In this document: piece after piece, positions 45,013-54,339 of the stretch
Layout of the letters: each line of letters starts with the position of its first letter
How positions within the stretch are numbered: position 1 is the first letter of the stretch
The notes under the pieces: model-generated
Seen by the model: the letters and a program-made list of their open reading frames with translations, nothing else
What the model was told of the DNA's origin: nothing
The model's database searches: none
Translations under genes and position numbers: made by a program
Origin: Pelomonas caseinilytica
GTDB taxonomy: Bacteria; Pseudomonadota; Gammaproteobacteria; Burkholderiales; Burkholderiaceae_C
Assembly: GCF_021353235.1 (NCBI RefSeq)
Contig: NZ_JAJTWT010000009.1
Coordinates: 62,001-126,000 of the forward strand
DNA length: 64,000 nt
Reading direction: 5' to 3'

Positions 45013-45908
45013 GCTTTGCCGTCGAGCGCATCCAGAGCCACGTCGGCGACGTTGGCGGCATCCCCATCCAGCGCTCGCTGCCGAACCGGGTCCGCCGCAC
45101 CATCGGCGCCTGGTGCTTCGCCGACCACGCCGGCCCGGCCACGCTGCCGCCGGACCAGCGCATGCGCGTCGGCCCCCACCCGCACACGGGCCTGTCCACC
45201 TTCAGCTGGATGATCGAGGGCGAGGTGCTGCACCGCGACAGCCTGGGCTCCGAGCAGGTGCTGCGCGCGGGCGAGGTCAACCTGATGACGGCCGGCCATG
45301 GCATCAGCCACAGCGAGGAGTCGCTGACCGACCGCATCCACCTCGCCCAGCTCTGGATCGCCCTGCCCGACGCAGAGCGCGAACGCCAGCCCGGCTTCCA
45401 GCATTTCGCGACGCTGCCGCGCCTGGGCCTGGGCGGTTTCGACGCGACCCTGCTCGTGGGCGAGTTCGGCGGCGAGCGTTCGCCGGTGCCCAGCTTCACG
45501 CCGCTGCTGGGCATGGACCTGGCCGCCGGCGGCCCGGTCGACGCGGTGCTGCGCCTGCGGCCCGGCTTCGAATACGGCCTGATGCCGCTGGAGGGCGAGA
45601 TCGAGGTGGCGCCCATGGGCCACGAAACGGTGGAGGCCATCGCGCCCGGCACCCTGCTCTACGTCGGGCCGGGCTGCGAGTCGGTCGAGCTGCGCGCCGG
45701 CGCCGCCTGCCGGCTGCTGCTGCTGGGCGGCGCGCCCTGGCCCGTGCCGCCGCTGCTGTGGTGGAACTTCGTCGGCCGGGAGCCCGCCGAGATGCAGGCC
45801 TGGGCGCTGGACTGGGCGCGCGAGGACGGCGGGCGCTTCGGCGCCGTGCGCGGCTACGACGGCCCGCGCATCCCCGTGCCGCCGGTGCCGGCCCTGCGCA
45901 GGCCCTAA
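45009..45908 (+). CDS. Pirin family protein
   Basis: 299 aa bicupin. The N-terminal cupin carries the metal ligands in PHPHTGLSTFSWMIEGEVLHRDSLG and AGHGISHSEES (His-His-His-Glu), the second has FEYGLMPLEGEIEV and a C-terminal PWPVPPLLWWNFVGR. Pirins have quercetinase-like dioxygenase or regulatory roles. Overlaps the FMN reductase gene by 4 bp and abuts the convergent regulatory gene at 45913 with a 4-bp gap. Confidence 0.93.
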   Translation: MSFAVERIQSHVGDVGGIPIQRSLPNRVRRTIGAWCFADHAGPATLPPDQRMRVGPHPHTGLSTFSWMIEGEVLHRDSLGSEQVLRAGEVNLMTAGHGISHSEESLTDRIHLAQLWIALPDAERERQPGFQHFATLPRLGLGGFDATLLVGEFGGERSPVPSFTPLLGMDLAAGGPVDAVLRLRPGFEYGLMPLEGEIEVAPMGHETVEAIAPGTLLYVGPGCESVELRAGAACRLLLLGGAPWPVPPLLWWNFVGREPAEMQAWALDWAREDGGRFGAVRGYDGPRIPVPPVPALRRP

Positions 45909-45912
45909 GCCC

Positions 45913-46932
45913 TCAGCCCCCTCGCGCGCTCTTCACCAGCGCCTCGATCCGCGGCGTGGCGTTCGTCGCCACCAGCTCGATCTGCGGATGCGCCTTGGCG
46001 AAGACGCGGAAGAGCTCGTCCGTGAAGCCGTGGCCCACGTCGGTCACGCCTTCGAAGTCGATCTCGGCGCGCTTGAAGGTGGTGAGCCGCGAGCCGACGC
46101 GGCGGGCCGCAGCGCGCGAGTCCAGCGCCTGGCCCTCGCTCGTCAGCAGGCGCAGTTGCACCCGGGTCTGGTCGAAGTCGATGCCGTCGCCGGCGATGCT
46201 CCAGGCCGCCATGACGCCGTCCAGCGTGCGCGTCGTGTTCAGCGCGATGGCCATGTAGATGCTGCTGCCCTGGCGTGGCAGGGCGCGGCCCTTGCGCCAG
46301 CCGGCGCTTTCCCAGGCGCGGCGCTGGTAGGCGGTGTTGTTGGCGTGGATGTCGAAGACGTCGGCCAGCTGGCTGCTGAAGAACAGCCCCCGGCCGGTGT
46401 GGGCGTCGGGGGCGCTGGTCAGGCGCCCCTTGCTCAGCTCCAGCATGGCGTGCTGGGGGTCCTCGAGCTGGAAGGCCGCGCAGATCCTGTCGAACACGCC
46501 GACGCCGTCGTCGCTGACGAGGAGCTGCACGTGGGTGGGCGTCTGGCGCAGCGAGACGGTCACGCTGGTGCCGCCGGAGTGGTCGGCCGCGTTGTTGACC
46601 AGTTCGGTGAAGCCGTGCTGGATCATGCGTTCGACGTGGCGGGGCAGGGCGAAGTGCGGGGCGAAGTCGCGCTGCCAGGGCAGGTCCTCCTGCAGGCCGT
46701 ACAGCGTGTAGCTGCGCGCCACCTGGCGCAGCGCACCCGGGCCGAACACCGGCCGGCGGCTGGTGCCCGAACGGGTCAGCCAGCCGGCGTCGACCAGGCG
46801 CTTGAGCGCCGCCAGCACGGCCCGGCGGCTGGCGCCCGTGCGCTCCTCCACGTGCACGGCGAGGTCGTGCGAGTGCTCGCTCGCCGCCGCGGTGATCCAG
46901 TTGGTCAGGTGGTCGAACACAAGGCGCGTCAT
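45913..46932 (-). CDS. HTH-GHKL ATPase-DUF4325 (STAS-like) regulatory protein
   Basis: 339 aa, no membrane segment. An N-terminal winged-helix (about 1-70, VEERTGASRRAVLAALKRLVDAG), a GHKL/HATPase_c fold (about 85-250: FTELVNNAADHSGGTSV for the N-box Glu/Asn, LLVSDDGVGVFDRI for the G1 box, HTGRGLFFSS for the G2 box), and a C-terminal STAS-like DUF4325 (about 265-335, FKRAEIDFEGVTDVGHGFTDE). It lacks a HisKA, so it is not a classical sensor kinase; the arrangement resembles an anti-sigma-type ATPase with an antagonist-like STAS domain in one chain, plus DNA binding. Targets unknown. Convergent with pirin. Confidence 0.88.
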   Translation of the reverse strand: MTRLVFDHLTNWITAAASEHSHDLAVHVEERTGASRRAVLAALKRLVDAGWLTRSGTSRRPVFGPGALRQVARSYTLYGLQEDLPWQRDFAPHFALPRHVERMIQHGFTELVNNAADHSGGTSVTVSLRQTPTHVQLLVSDDGVGVFDRICAAFQLEDPQHAMLELSKGRLTSAPDAHTGRGLFFSSQLADVFDIHANNTAYQRRAWESAGWRKGRALPRQGSSIYMAIALNTTRTLDGVMAAWSIAGDGIDFDQTRVQLRLLTSEGQALDSRAAARRVGSRLTTFKRAEIDFEGVTDVGHGFTDELFRVFAKAHPQIELVATNATPRIEALVKSARGG

Positions 46933-46999
46933 GGCGCCGGATTGTGGTCGTTCCCGTCAACCGAGGGGGGTGGGGTCGGCACCGACCCGGCGGCCTCCA

Positions 47000-47005
47000 T
47001 AGAAT
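47000..47005 (+). promoter_or_regulatory. Candidate -10 element for fba
   Basis: TAGAAT, 81 bp before the fba start. No clear -35; the gap (46933-47085) is otherwise free of signals except a G-tract GAGGGGGGTGGGG at about 46965 and a GTTACG/GGTTACGG repeat just after the hexamer. Confidence 0.35.
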
Positions 47006-47085
47006 CCCCAACCAGTTACGACGCGGTTACGGCCTAGGGTTGGATCGCGAGCCAGAAGGTTTTTCAACTCCACCGGGGAATTCCC

Positions 47086-48150
47086 ATGTCTCTCGTCTCC
47101 ATGCGCCAGCTGCTGGACCACGCCGCCGAAAACGGCTACGGCATTCCGGCCTTCAACGTCAACAACCTGGAGCAGGTGCAGGCCGTCATGGCCGCGGCCG
47201 ACGAGGTCGGCGCGCCGGTCATCCTGCAGGCCTCGGCCGGTGCCCGCAAATACGCCGGCGAGCCCTTCATCAAGCACCTCATCCTGGCGGCGACCGAGGC
47301 CTACCCGCACATCCCGCTCGTCATGCACCAGGACCACGGCACCAGCCCCAAGGTCTGCGCCGGCGCCATCGAGCTGGGCTTCGGCTCGGTGATGATGGAC
47401 GGCTCGCTGATGGAAGACGGCAAGACGCCCGCCTCCTTCGACTACAACATGGAGGTGACCCGCAAGGTCGTCGAGATGGCGCACAAGGTGGGCGTGACCG
47501 TCGAGGGCGAGCTCGGCTGCCTGGGCAACCTCGAGACCGGCGACGCCGGCGAGGAGGACGGCATCGGCGCCGAGGGCAAGCTCAGCCACGCCCAGATGCT
47601 GACCGACCCCGAGGAGGCCGCCCAGTTCGTCAAGGCCACCCAGCTCGACGCCCTGGCCATCGCCATCGGCACCAGCCACGGCGCCTACAAGTTCAGCCGC
47701 AAGCCCACGGGCGACATCCTGGCCATCGGCCGCGTGAAGGAGATCCACGCCCGCATCCCCAACACCCACCTCGTCATGCACGGCTCGTCCAGCGTGCCGC
47801 AGGAGCTGCTGGCCATCATCAACCAGTACGGCGGCAAGATGAAGGAGACCTTCGGCGTGCCCGTCGAGGAGATCCAGGAAGCCATCAAGCACGGCGTGCG
47901 CAAGATCAACATCGACACCGACATCCGCCTGGCGATGACGGGCGCCGTGCGCAAGTTCATGGCCGAGAACCCCGACAAGTTCGACGCCCGCGAGTGGCTC
48001 AAGCCCGCCCGCGAGGCCGCCAAGGCCATCTGCAAGCAGCGCTACATGGAGTTCGGCTGCGAAGGCCAGGCCGGCAAGATCAAGCCTCGCACGCTGGCCG
48101 ACGTCGCCGCGGCCTATGCCCGCGGCGAGCTGGCGCAGAAGGTGCAGTGA
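47086..48150 (+). CDS. fba: Class II fructose-bisphosphate aldolase (Calvin-cycle subtype)
   Basis: 354 aa. Zn2+ aldolase splitting fructose 1,6-bisphosphate. [22 protein letters not shown] (first metal-binding His pair and Asp), [23 protein letters not shown] and MHGSSSVP are the class II signatures, and [12 protein letters not shown] binds the phosphate. Length fits the CbbA/Fba form used in glycolysis and the Calvin cycle. In related Burkholderiales it precedes purC; here three genes come between. It feeds from the PPi-phosphofructokinase at 18629. Confidence 0.97.
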   Translation: MSLVSMRQLLDHAAENGYGIPAFNVNNLEQVQAVMAAADEVGAPVILQASAGARKYAGEPFIKHLILAATEAYPHIPLVMHQDHGTSPKVCAGAIELGFGSVMMDGSLMEDGKTPASFDYNMEVTRKVVEMAHKVGVTVEGELGCLGNLETGDAGEEDGIGAEGKLSHAQMLTDPEEAAQFVKATQLDALAIAIGTSHGAYKFSRKPTGDILAIGRVKEIHARIPNTHLVMHGSSSVPQELLAIINQYGGKMKETFGVPVEEIQEAIKHGVRKINIDTDIRLAMTGAVRKFMAENPDKFDAREWLKPAREAAKAICKQRYMEFGCEGQAGKIKPRTLADVAAAYARGELAQKVQ

Positions 48151-48572
48151 CGGCCCACTGCTTCACCTACGGCTCGCTGATGTGGGCCGACATCATGGCC
48201 CGCGTCTGCGGGCGCGAGTTCGCCGGCGAGCCCGCCTCGCTGGCCGGCCACGCGCGCCGTCCGGTGCGCGGCCAGGACTACCCCGGCCTGTGCGCCGCAC
48301 CCGGCGGGCTCGTGCCGGGGCGGCTCTACCGCGACGTCGACGCGCAAGCCTGGGCGCGGCTCGACGCCTTCGAGGGCGAGGAGTACGAGCGCGTCGACGT
48401 CCTCGTGGTCCTGCCGGACGGCCGCACCCTGCCGGCCCAGGTCTACCGTTTCCGCGCCGCCTTCGCCGACCGCCTGCTGCCCGGCGATTGGGACGCCGAG
48501 GCCTTCGCCCGCGAAGGGCGCGAGCGCTTCATTGCCCGCTACGCCGGTTTCGGCGTGCTCGCACCCCGCTGA
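48147..48572 (+). CDS. Gamma-glutamylcyclotransferase-family protein
   Basis: 141 aa from GTG 48147, overlapping the fba stop by 4 bp. [15 protein letters not shown] at the start is the substrate-binding Y-G-S-L loop, [14 protein letters not shown] carries the catalytic-type Glu, and the fold is AIG2/GGCT. Substrate undetermined: known relatives act on gamma-glutamyl amines or peptides. Full length for the family. The coupling to fba may be only positional. Confidence 0.85.
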   Translation: MTAHCFTYGSLMWADIMARVCGREFAGEPASLAGHARRPVRGQDYPGLCAAPGGLVPGRLYRDVDAQAWARLDAFEGEEYERVDVLVVLPDGRTLPAQVYRFRAAFADRLLPGDWDAEAFAREGRERFIARYAGFGVLAPR

Positions 48573-48671
48573 CCGCCCGGTAGTAAGCCACGCCCGGAGT
48601 CGCCCCTTCGCCCGTTCGAGGGATCAAAATGCTCCGCTCATAACGCCCTGTTGCAGGGGACGGAGCACGGG

Positions 48672-51600
48672 ATGGACCAGCTGACCGGGATCGTCGCGAA
48701 GGCGGGTTTCCTGCCGCACGGCTACTGCTTCCAGTGGTCGCCGGGCCTGCTCTGGACCATGGTGGGCTCGGACCTCGCCATCGCCCTGGCCTATTTCTCC
48801 ATCCCGCTGGTCATCGCCAGCTATTCGCGCCGGCGGCCCCAGGTCAACCTGGGCAGCCTGGCGACGCTGTTCGCCGTCTTCATCTTCGCCTGCGGCACCA
48901 CCCATGTGATGGACGTCTGGACGATCTGGCGGCCCGACTACGCGCTGCAGACCGCCGCCAAGGCCGTCACCGCCATCGCCTCGGTGCTGACCGCCGTGGT
49001 CGCCTGGCGGCTGATGCCGCGGCTGCTGGCCGTGCCGTCGGTGGACGAGATGCGCGCCGCCAACGAGGCCCTGCGCCAGGAGATGGACCGCCGCCACAGC
49101 GCCGAGGACCACCTGCTGGAGACCGAGCAGGGCCTGGCCACGACGCTGGCGGCCATCGACGCCGGCTTCATCACCACCGATGGCGAGGGCCGCGTCACGC
49201 GGCTCAACGCCGTGGCCGAGCGCATCACCGGCTGGCCGGCCGCCGAGGCGCTGGGGCGCCCGCTGTGGGAGGTCTTCGTGCGCGAGGGCCTGACCGCCGA
49301 GGTGGCGCGGCGCAATCCCATCGACATCGTGCGGGCGCGCGCGCCCGACGTGGCCCTGCGCCGCCAGGCCGTCTGCGTGGCGCGCGACGGCAGCACCCGG
49401 CCGGTCGAGGTGCATGCCGAGCTCACCCACCATGCCGACGGCCGCGAGCGCGGCGTGGCCATCGTCTTCCGCGACGTCGGCCGCCTCACCGAGGCCGAGG
49501 CCGAGGTCAGGCGGCTGGCCGCGGTGGTCGAGTCGACGGCCGACGCCATCGTCGTGAAGGCGCTGGACGGCCGCATCACCAACTGGAACAAGGCCGCCGA
49601 GGACATGTTCGGCTACACGGCGGCGGAGGCCGTCGGCCAGCCGGTGCAAATGCTGATCCCGCCCGAGCGCGAGGCCGAGGAAATGCGCATCCTCGCCAGC
49701 CTGGCGCAGGGCCGGCAGGTGCCGCCCTTCCGTACCGTGCGCGTGGCCAAGGACGGCCGGCGCGTGGAGGTCTCCGCCCAGGTCTCGCCCTTGCGCGACG
49801 CCGCCGGCCGCATCGTCGGCGGCATCAATTCGGCCCGCGACCTCACCCACCAGCGCCAGATCGAGGCGGCCCTGCGGCAGAGCGAGGCGCGGCTGCGCTT
49901 CGCCCTCGAGTCGGCCGCCATCGGCGACTGGGAGATGGACCTGGACAGCGGCGAGATCCACCGCTCGCGCCGTTATGACCAGTGCTTCGGCCTGCCGGAC
50001 TCGGCCGTGCCCTGGGACCGCGAGCGCCTGCTCGCCGCCGTGCATGCCGACGATCGCGCCATGGTGCAGGCCAGCCTGGACGCCCTGCAAGGCCCCGAGG
50101 CCGGGCAACTGCCCTGGCACGCCGAATTCCGCGTCGCCTGGCCCGACGGCGGCCTGCACTGGCTGCGCATGGACGCCCGTGTCACCCACGACGACGCGGC
50201 CGGCGCGCGGCTGGTGGGCATCGTGGCCGACGTGACCGCGACGCGCACCGCCGAGCAGGCCCGCCAGCAGGCGGTCTGGCTGGCCGCGGAGAACCGGCGC
50301 GTGCAGGAGTCGAGCCGGCTCAAGAGCCTCTTCCTGGCCAATATGTCGCACGAGCTGCGCACGCCGCTGAACGCCGTCATCGGCTTCGCCGACCTGCTCA
50401 ACATGAGCCATGCGCAGGCTCTGGACGCGTCGCGCCAGCGCGAATGGCTGCAGCACATCGCCAGCAGTGGCCGCCACCTGCTGAAGATGATCAACGACGT
50501 GCTGGACCTGTCCAAGATCGAAGCCGGCCGCATGGACTTCCATGCCGAGCCGGTCGACCTGCCGACGCTGGTCGACGACGTGATGGCCACCGTGGCCGTG
50601 CTGGCCGAGCAGCGCGGCCTGAGCCTGAAGTCCTCCATCGCGCCGGAGCTGCGCGGCCTGGTGCTCGACCCGGCGCGGCTCAAGCAGGTGCTGCTGAACT
50701 ACCTGTCCAACGCCATCAAGTTCACGCCCTCCGGCGGCCATGTCGAGCTGCGCATGCTGGGCGAAGGGCCGCGGTTGTGGCGGCTGGAGGTGGAGGACAG
50801 CGGCATCGGCATTCCCGCGGACCGCATCGGCCATCTCTTCGTGGAATTCCAGCAGCTCGACGACGGCCTGGCCAAGAGCCACCAGGGCACCGGCCTCGGC
50901 CTGGCGCTCACACGCCGCATCGTCGAGGCCCAGGGCGGCCGGGTCGGCGTCTACAGCGACCTGGGCAAGGGCAGCCGCTTCTACGCCGTGCTGCCGCGCC
51001 AGCCGGAAGAGGCCGCGGCCGAGCCGCGTCGGCCCGGCCACCAGCAGCTGATCGCGCTGCGCGACCATCCGCTGCGCGACGGCGTCGCGCGGGAGCTGTC
51101 GCTGGCCGGCGTGGCGGCTGACACGGCGGCCACGGCCGCGGAGGTGCTGCGCCTGGCGCGCGTGCGCCGCTACACCGAGCTGGCGGTGGACCTGGCCATG
51201 CCTGACTCGCCCGGCCTGGCCATGCTGGCCCAGCTGCGCACGGGCGGCCCGTCCATGCATGCGGCCGTCAAGGCGCTGGCCTTGACGCCGCTCGCCGGCG
51301 CCGGCGTGGCCTTCCCTGTGGCCGACGTGCTGGCCAAGCCGCTGCGGCGCCCCGCGCTGGCGCGCGCGCTGGTGCCGCTGCGCGATCGCCTGGTGCCGGG
51401 GCGGCCGGTGCTGGTCGTCGACGACGAGGCCGCGTCGCGCGAGCTGATGTGCGCGGCGCTGGCCGCCGCCGGCATCCAGACCGTCTCGGCGGCTGGCGGC
51501 GCCGAGGCCCTGCAGGCCCTCGCGACCGTGCAGCCCGCCGCCATCGTGCTCGACCTGATGATGCCGGGCGTGGACGGCTTCCAGGTGCTGCACGAACTGC

Positions 51601-51803
51601 GCGGCGACCCGCGCTGGGCCGATCTGCCCGTCATCGTCTGGACGGCGCTGAGCCTGGGCGCCGAGGAGATCGAGGCCCTGTCGCGCTCGGCCCGGGCCAT
51701 CGCGGGGGAAGGCGACGCGGCCCGCCAGGCCGAACTGCGCGATGCGCTGCTGCGCGCGGCCCGCGAGGACCGCCGCGGGCGGCGCCAATCGGGCGGAGGC
51801 TGA
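48672..51803 (+). CDS. ETR1-like (ethylene/copper-binding type) hybrid histidine kinase with three PAS domains
   Basis: 1043 aa from ATG 48672 (GGAG 6 bp upstream); a TTG at 48651 would add 7 residues. Three membrane helices at about 26-115 closely follow the plant ethylene receptor: SDLAIALAYFSIPL and FACGTTHVMDVWT match ETR1 SDFFIAIAYFSIPL and LCGATHLINLWT. Asp34, Tyr41, Cys74 and His78 correspond to ETR1 Asp25, Tyr32, Cys65 and His69 with identical spacing. Then three PAS domains (about 150-530), HisKA with His560 (MSHELRTPLNAV), HATPase_c (about 660-775), a degenerate receiver (about 800-905) and a true receiver with Asp961 (LDLMMPGVDG). The neighbouring single-domain regulator at 51806 is the likely partner. 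Confidence 0.93.
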   Translation: MDQLTGIVAKAGFLPHGYCFQWSPGLLWTMVGSDLAIALAYFSIPLVIASYSRRRPQVNLGSLATLFAVFIFACGTTHVMDVWTIWRPDYALQTAAKAVTAIASVLTAVVAWRLMPRLLAVPSVDEMRAANEALRQEMDRRHSAEDHLLETEQGLATTLAAIDAGFITTDGEGRVTRLNAVAERITGWPAAEALGRPLWEVFVREGLTAEVARRNPIDIVRARAPDVALRRQAVCVARDGSTRPVEVHAELTHHADGRERGVAIVFRDVGRLTEAEAEVRRLAAVVESTADAIVVKALDGRITNWNKAAEDMFGYTAAEAVGQPVQMLIPPEREAEEMRILASLAQGRQVPPFRTVRVAKDGRRVEVSAQVSPLRDAAGRIVGGINSARDLTHQRQIEAALRQSEARLRFALESAAIGDWEMDLDSGEIHRSRRYDQCFGLPDSAVPWDRERLLAAVHADDRAMVQASLDALQGPEAGQLPWHAEFRVAWPDGGLHWLRMDARVTHDDAAGARLVGIVADVTATRTAEQARQQAVWLAAENRRVQESSRLKSLFLANMSHELRTPLNAVIGFADLLNMSHAQALDASRQREWLQHIASSGRHLLKMINDVLDLSKIEAGRMDFHAEPVDLPTLVDDVMATVAVLAEQRGLSLKSSIAPELRGLVLDPARLKQVLLNYLSNAIKFTPSGGHVELRMLGEGPRLWRLEVEDSGIGIPADRIGHLFVEFQQLDDGLAKSHQGTGLGLALTRRIVEAQGGRVGVYSDLGKGSRFYAVLPRQPEEAAAEPRRPGHQQLIALRDHPLRDGVARELSLAGVAADTAATAAEVLRLARVRRYTELAVDLAMPDSPGLAMLAQLRTGGPSMHAAVKALALTPLAGAGVAFPVADVLAKPLRRPALARALVPLRDRLVPGRPVLVVDDEAASRELMCAALAAAGIQTVSAAGGAEALQALATVQPAAIVLDLMMPGVDGFQVLHELRGDPRWADLPVIVWTALSLGAEEIEALSRSARAIAGEGDAARQAELRDALLRAAREDRRGRRQSGGG

Positions 51804-51805
51804 GC

Positions 51806-52186
51806 ATGGCGGGCGAGCGCATCCTCGTCGTGGACGACAACCCGCTCAACGTCGACCTCGCGCGCTACGTGCTCGAGGCCGACGGCTTCATCGTCGACGA
51901 AGCGCCCGACGTGGAAGCCGCCTGGGCGCAGCTGCGCGCCTGCCGGCCCGACCTGGCCCTCGTCGACATCCAGCTGCCCGGCGTGGACGGCCTGACCCTC
52001 GTGCGTGCCATCCGCGCCTCGCCCGAGCTGGCGGACCTGCCCGTCATCGCCTTCACGGCCTATGCCATGCATGGCGACGAGCAGCGCTTCCTGGCTGCCG
52101 GCTGCGACGGCTACCTGGCCAAGCCCATCGACGTGCCGACCTTCGCGGCGACCGTGCGTGCCTGGCTGCGCCCGGGCCCCACCTAA
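51806..52186 (+). CDS. Single-domain response regulator
   Basis: 126 aa receiver only (DivK/CheY-like). Acidic pocket DDN near residues 10-12, phospho-acceptor Asp in [16 protein letters not shown], conserved Thr in FTAYAM, and Lys in YLAKPIDV. No output domain. Starts 2 bp after the stop of the ETR1-like kinase, so almost certainly its cognate relay partner. Full receiver length. Confidence 0.94.
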   Translation: MAGERILVVDDNPLNVDLARYVLEADGFIVDEAPDVEAAWAQLRACRPDLALVDIQLPGVDGLTLVRAIRASPELADLPVIAFTAYAMHGDEQRFLAAGCDGYLAKPIDVPTFAATVRAWLRPGPT

Positions 52187-52189
52187 AAT
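52184..52189 (+). promoter_or_regulatory. Candidate -10 element for purC
   Basis: TAAAAT overlapping the stop of the response regulator, 28 bp before the purC start. No convincing -35. It may provide a separate promoter so purC is not dependent on the signalling genes before it. Confidence 0.4.
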
Positions 52190-52217
52190 CGTCGGTCTTG
52201 TCCCCGAGCCCGCCGCC

Positions 52218-53114
52218 ATGTCCCAAGCCCTCTACGAATCCCGCCTGACCTCCCTGCCGCTGCTCGGCCGCGGCAAGGTGCGCGAGAACTACGCCGTCGG
52301 CGACGACCGCATCCTCATGGTCGCCAGCGACCGCCTCTCGGCCTTCGACGTCATCATGGGCGAGCCCATCCCGGGCAAGGGCGCGCTGCTCACCAGGATG
52401 GCGCTGTTCTGGTTCGGCAAGCTCCAGGGCATCGTGCCCAACCACCTGACCGGCGAGGACCCGCTGGCCGTCGTCACGCCCGCCGAGGCGGAACAGATCC
52501 GCGACCGCGCCATGCTCGTCAAGCGCCTCAAGCCCCTGCCCATCGAGGCCGTCGTGCGGGGCTACCTGGCCGGCAGCGGCTGGGCCGAGTACCAGAAGAC
52601 GCAGAGCGTCTGCGGCGTGGCCCTGCCCGCGGGCCTGCGCAATGCCGACAAGCTGCCCACCCCCATCTTCACGCCGGCCACCAAGGCCGAGATGGGCGAC
52701 CACGACGAGAACATCAGCTTCGAGCAGGCCGCCGCCCTCATCGGCACCGACCTCGCCAGCCGGGTGCGCGACATCTCCATCCAGCTCTACCAGCGCGCGG
52801 CCGACTTCGCGCTGACCAAGGGCATCATCATTGCCGACACCAAGTTCGAGTTCGGCCTGGACGCCGACGGCACGCTGACGCTGATGGACGAGGTGCTGAC
52901 GCCCGACTCCTCGCGCTACTGGCCGGTCGAGAGCTACGCGCCGGGCAGCAACCCGCCCAGCTACGACAAGCAGTTCGTGCGCGACTGGCTGGAGCAGGCC
53001 ACCGTCGACGGCAAGCCCTGGGGCAAGACGGCGCCCGCGCCGGCCCTGCCGCCCGAGGTCATCGCCCGCACGGTGCAGAAGTACGAAGAAGCGCTGCAGC
53101 GCCTGACGGCGTGA
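52218..53114 (+). CDS. purC: SAICAR synthetase (phosphoribosylaminoimidazole-succinocarboxamide synthase)
   Basis: 298 aa. Adds aspartate to CAIR in purine synthesis. [28 protein letters not shown] at the ATP-binding start (yeast-type length of about 300), [26 protein letters not shown], and LIMDEV-like [16 protein letters not shown]. Full length. In related genomes purC is followed by purE and purK; here three extra genes intervene. Confidence 0.96.
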   Translation: MSQALYESRLTSLPLLGRGKVRENYAVGDDRILMVASDRLSAFDVIMGEPIPGKGALLTRMALFWFGKLQGIVPNHLTGEDPLAVVTPAEAEQIRDRAMLVKRLKPLPIEAVVRGYLAGSGWAEYQKTQSVCGVALPAGLRNADKLPTPIFTPATKAEMGDHDENISFEQAAALIGTDLASRVRDISIQLYQRAADFALTKGIIIADTKFEFGLDADGTLTLMDEVLTPDSSRYWPVESYAPGSNPPSYDKQFVRDWLEQATVDGKPWGKTAPAPALPPEVIARTVQKYEEALQRLTA

Positions 53115-53136
53115 GCGCGGGCCTGAGGGTGCACGT

Positions 53137-54267
53137 GTGACTGCCGGGCCGGTCAAGCTGAGGAGCCGGCTGGCGCAGCGGCTGGACGGCGAGATTGCCG
53201 CCGTGGCCTCCATGCCGGCGCGCGAGGCGGTGCTGCAGGTGCAGCGCGCCATCCTCTGGCTGCGCCACGGCCGCGGCGCCGAGGCCCGCCAGGAACTCGA
53301 CCGCCTGCAGGCCCGCGCCCTCGTGCATCCGCGCATCGAGCTGGCGGCCTGGCTGCACCTGGCCGAGGGGCTGACGGCTTATTTCAGTGCCTTCGGCGGC
53401 GGTGCCCGCGAGCGGGTTCGCCGCGCCCACGTGATGGCCGGCGCGGCCGGCCTGGCGTCGCTGAAGTCGCTGTGCGATGCCTGGCTCGCGCAGATGGCCT
53501 TCGTCGAGCGCGACCTGGACGCCCTCGTCACCCATGCGCAGGCCGTGCTGGCCGGGCCGGCCGACGATGCCGCCGCCTGCCGCGTCGCCTCGGCCCTGGG
53601 CATGGCCTGGGACCGCGCCCAGGACGAAGCCGCCGCCTCCGCCTGGTACGCCTGGGGCCGCCGCGCCGCCAGCGCCGACGGCGATGATGCCGCCGCCGCG
53701 GCCCTGCTCTACAACCAGATGCAGATGCGCGCCCTGCGCATCCGCCATGCGGCGCTGATGGGCCAGCCGGGTGAGGCGCCGGCCGTGCTGCTGGGCGTGG
53801 ACTCCATCGGCCACTACGACGCCGCCGTCGGTGGCTCGGTGCGGCGCGACCTGACCCCGCTGCTGCGGGCACAGCTGCTCACCACCCAGGGCGACTTCGC
53901 CGAAGCCGCGGCCCTGCTGGAGGCGCATCTGCCCGAGGCCGTGTCCGCCGGCCTGACGCGCGTCGGCGGCAGCCTGCTGGCCGACCTCGCCTGGTGCTGG
54001 GCGCGCACCGGCGAGGCCTTGCGCGCCCGCGCCCTGGCCGACCAGGCCGCCGTCGAGGTGCTGGCCGAGGACCAGCCCGGCTGCGACATCGAGGACTGCG
54101 CAGCCCTGCACGCCCGCCTGGCCGAGGTCTATGCCTGCCTGGGCGAAAGCGCCCTGGCCGCGCGCCAGGCCGAGGCCGCCGCCACCGCCTGGGCCGGCTA
54201 TGCCGCCCAGCGCCGGGACTGGGCCGGGCGGCTGCAGGCGGCCGGTCTGGGCACTCCGCCACGCTAA
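53137..54267 (+). CDS. Helical-repeat (TPR-like) protein of unknown function
   Basis: 376 aa from GTG 53137. Ala-rich, predicted all-helical with TPR-like pairs (AREAVLQVQRAILWLRHGRG, AAALLEAHLPEAVSAGLTRVGG, LHARLAEVYACLGESALAARQ); the repeats are too degenerate to count. No signal peptide or membrane segment. It precedes a Ser/Thr protein kinase by 73 bp and may be its scaffold or substrate, but only gene order supports that. Codon use and GC content match its neighbours. Confidence 0.78.
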   Translation: MTAGPVKLRSRLAQRLDGEIAAVASMPAREAVLQVQRAILWLRHGRGAEARQELDRLQARALVHPRIELAAWLHLAEGLTAYFSAFGGGARERVRRAHVMAGAAGLASLKSLCDAWLAQMAFVERDLDALVTHAQAVLAGPADDAAACRVASALGMAWDRAQDEAAASAWYAWGRRAASADGDDAAAAALLYNQMQMRALRIRHAALMGQPGEAPAVLLGVDSIGHYDAAVGGSVRRDLTPLLRAQLLTTQGDFAEAAALLEAHLPEAVSAGLTRVGGSLLADLAWCWARTGEALRARALADQAAVEVLAEDQPGCDIEDCAALHARLAEVYACLGESALAARQAEAAATAWAGYAAQRRDWAGRLQAAGLGTPPR

Positions 54268-54339
54268 CGGCGTTTCAGGCGGCTTAAGGGCTTTTGCGAG
54301 GACGACCGGCCGGGGGCGCTGCGTTACCCTCGCCGGCCT

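Noticed and set aside
45905-47011. Arg/Pro-rich frame overlapping the HTH-GHKL-DUF4325 gene in another minus-strand phase
   Set aside because: Only the 45913-46932 frame has GHKL boxes and a DUF4325 domain; the other is low-complexity.
48624-51788. Antisense open frame of about 1050 codons opposite the ETR1-like kinase
   Set aside because: Compositionally biased (Gln, His, Arg, Gly) and without a recognisable fold; a GC-rich shadow of the kinase gene.
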